In this document: positions 4,803-5,352 of the stretch, one piece after another
How the letters are laid out: each line of letters starts with the position of its first letter
How positions within the stretch are numbered: position 1 is the first letter of the stretch
Assembly: GCA_013696665.1 (NCBI GenBank)
Contig: JACCYC010000194.1
Coordinates: 1 to 5,352, forward strand
Length of the DNA: 5,352 bases
Source: Burkholderiaceae bacterium
GTDB taxonomy: Bacteria > Pseudomonadota > Gammaproteobacteria > Burkholderiales > Burkholderiaceae_F
Direction of reading: 5' to 3'
Notes under the pieces: model-generated
What the model was told of the DNA's origin: nothing
Seen by the model: the letters and a program-made list of their open reading frames with translations, nothing else
The model's database searches: none
Made by a program: the position numbers and the translations under genes

Positions 4803-5282
4803 ATGCCTACCTTCGTCTACATGACGAGGTGCGACGGATGCGGACACTGTGTCGACATCTGTCCATCGGACATCATGCACATCGACGAGACGTATCGTCG
4901 CGCTTACAACATCGAACCGAACATGTGCTGGGAGTGCTACGCCTGTGTGAAGGCTTGTCCCCAGAATGCGATCGATGTCCGCGGATATGCGGATTTCGCC
5001 CCGCTCGGTCACAGCGTTCGTGTCGATCGCGACGAACGCAAAGGCACGATCGCGTGGAAGATCAAATTCCGGGACGGCACGGAGAAAAACTTCCTGTCTC
5101 CGATTACGACGAAGCCGTGGGGGACCGCGATCCCCAAGCTGGCCGATGTTCCCGCGCCCAGCAAGGAAATGCGCGACAGCCAGCTCTTGTACAACGAACC
5201 CAAATACATCCGTCTCGATGACGGCGGCCTGCGGACACTCAAGGACGCCGGCCTCGAGCTCAAGCAAGGCGTGTACTACTAA
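4803..5282 (+). CDS. aprB: Adenylylsulfate (APS) reductase beta subunit
   Basis: A 159-residue iron-sulfur protein, the usual length. It carries electrons between the FAD of AprA and the membrane partner during sulfite plus AMP oxidation to APS in the cytoplasm. Eight cysteines for two [4Fe-4S] clusters are all present: C10, C13, C16, C20 (CDGCGHCVDICP) and C42, C45, C48, C52 (CWECYACVKACP). The tryptophan W43 in the second motif probably matches the one proposed for electron transfer in the Archaeoglobus enzyme. After the ferredoxin part come the subunit's beta-sheet segment (about 68-105) and a C-terminal tail (residues 106-159, ending LELKQGVYY) that wraps around AprA in known structures. 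The stop TAA overlaps the aprA start by one base (TAATG), indicating translational coupling. Intact. Confidence 0.97.
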   Translation: MPTFVYMTRCDGCGHCVDICPSDIMHIDETYRRAYNIEPNMCWECYACVKACPQNAIDVRGYADFAPLGHSVRVDRDERKGTIAWKIKFRDGTEKNFLSPITTKPWGTAIPKLADVPAPSKEMRDSQLLYNEPKYIRLDDGGLRTLKDAGLELKQGVYY

Positions 5283-5352
5283 TGGCCTACCAGACGATCA
5301 TCGAAGACAACATCGACATTCTCGTCGTCGGTGCGGGTCTTGGGGGCACGGG
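5282..5352 (+). CDS. aprA: Adenylylsulfate (APS) reductase alpha subunit, N-terminal start, 3' truncated by window edge
   Basis: Begins at ATG 5282-5284, overlapping the aprB stop by one base. The 23 visible residues read MAYQTIIEDNIDILVVGAGL then GGTG. This is an N-terminal beta strand followed by the dinucleotide-binding GxGxxG loop for FAD, as expected for AprA (fumarate reductase/flavoprotein superfamily). With AprB it forms the enzyme that converts sulfite and AMP to APS. The rest of the gene is outside the window. Position directly after aprB makes the identification firm despite the short length. Confidence 0.93.
   Translation, partial: MAYQTIIEDNIDILVVGAGLGGT

Noticed and set aside
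4725..5267. A 180-residue - strand frame opposite aprB
   Set aside because: aprB is certain from its eight cysteines and ribosome binding site; this is its complement.

Overview
The window comes from a GC-rich sulfur-oxidising proteobacterium, most likely a betaproteobacterium. That placement is an inference from three things: high-GC codon use, a dissimilatory-type ATP sulfurylase, and an APS reductase locus of the aprM-aprB-aprA type found in sulfur oxidisers (aprM in place of qmoABC). No marker gene is present to fix the taxon.

Layout. (1) Bases 1-378 are the 3' end of sat (ATP sulfurylase), + strand. (2) Bases 429-585 hold a remnant of a class III alcohol dehydrogenase (glutathione-dependent formaldehyde dehydrogenase) reduced to two fused blocks, followed by an intact gfa (620-1201, S-(hydroxymethyl)glutathione synthase). 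(3) Bases 1222-1515, - strand, are a broken ureohydrolase (agmatinase/guanidinobutyrase-like). (4) Bases 1541-2449, - strand, are an intact LysR-type regulator. (5) Bases 2450-2933 contain a dyad resembling a LysR box, two small hairpins and, on the - strand, the last 66 codons of a second aprA. (6) Bases 2934-3446, - strand, are an intact YfcE/MJ0936-type metallophosphoesterase. (7) Bases 3541-3736, - strand, are an eroded second copy of the LysR gene. (8) Bases 3737-3928 are the aprM leader, with a perfect TTATC-N4-GATAA dyad and a terminator-like hairpin with a T8 tract. (9) Bases 3929-5352 are aprM, aprB and the first codons of aprA, + strand and tightly packed.

How it fits together. AprBA oxidises sulfite plus AMP to APS, AprM is the presumed membrane partner passing electrons towards quinone, and Sat converts APS plus pyrophosphate to ATP and sulfate. 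Sat and AprMBA thus form the last two steps of reverse-sulfate-reduction-type sulfur oxidation. In many sulfur oxidisers sat and aprMBA sit next to each other; here about 3.5 kb lies between them. That stretch holds three intact genes (gfa, lysR, metallophosphoesterase) and at least four gene remnants, two of which (aprA tail, lysR copy) look like relics of a duplicated apr/lysR region in the opposite orientation. No wholly new system is evident. The points of interest are the decayed apr paralogue, the duplicated regulator, and a LysR-type dyad upstream of aprM that may link the surviving regulator to the apr operon.
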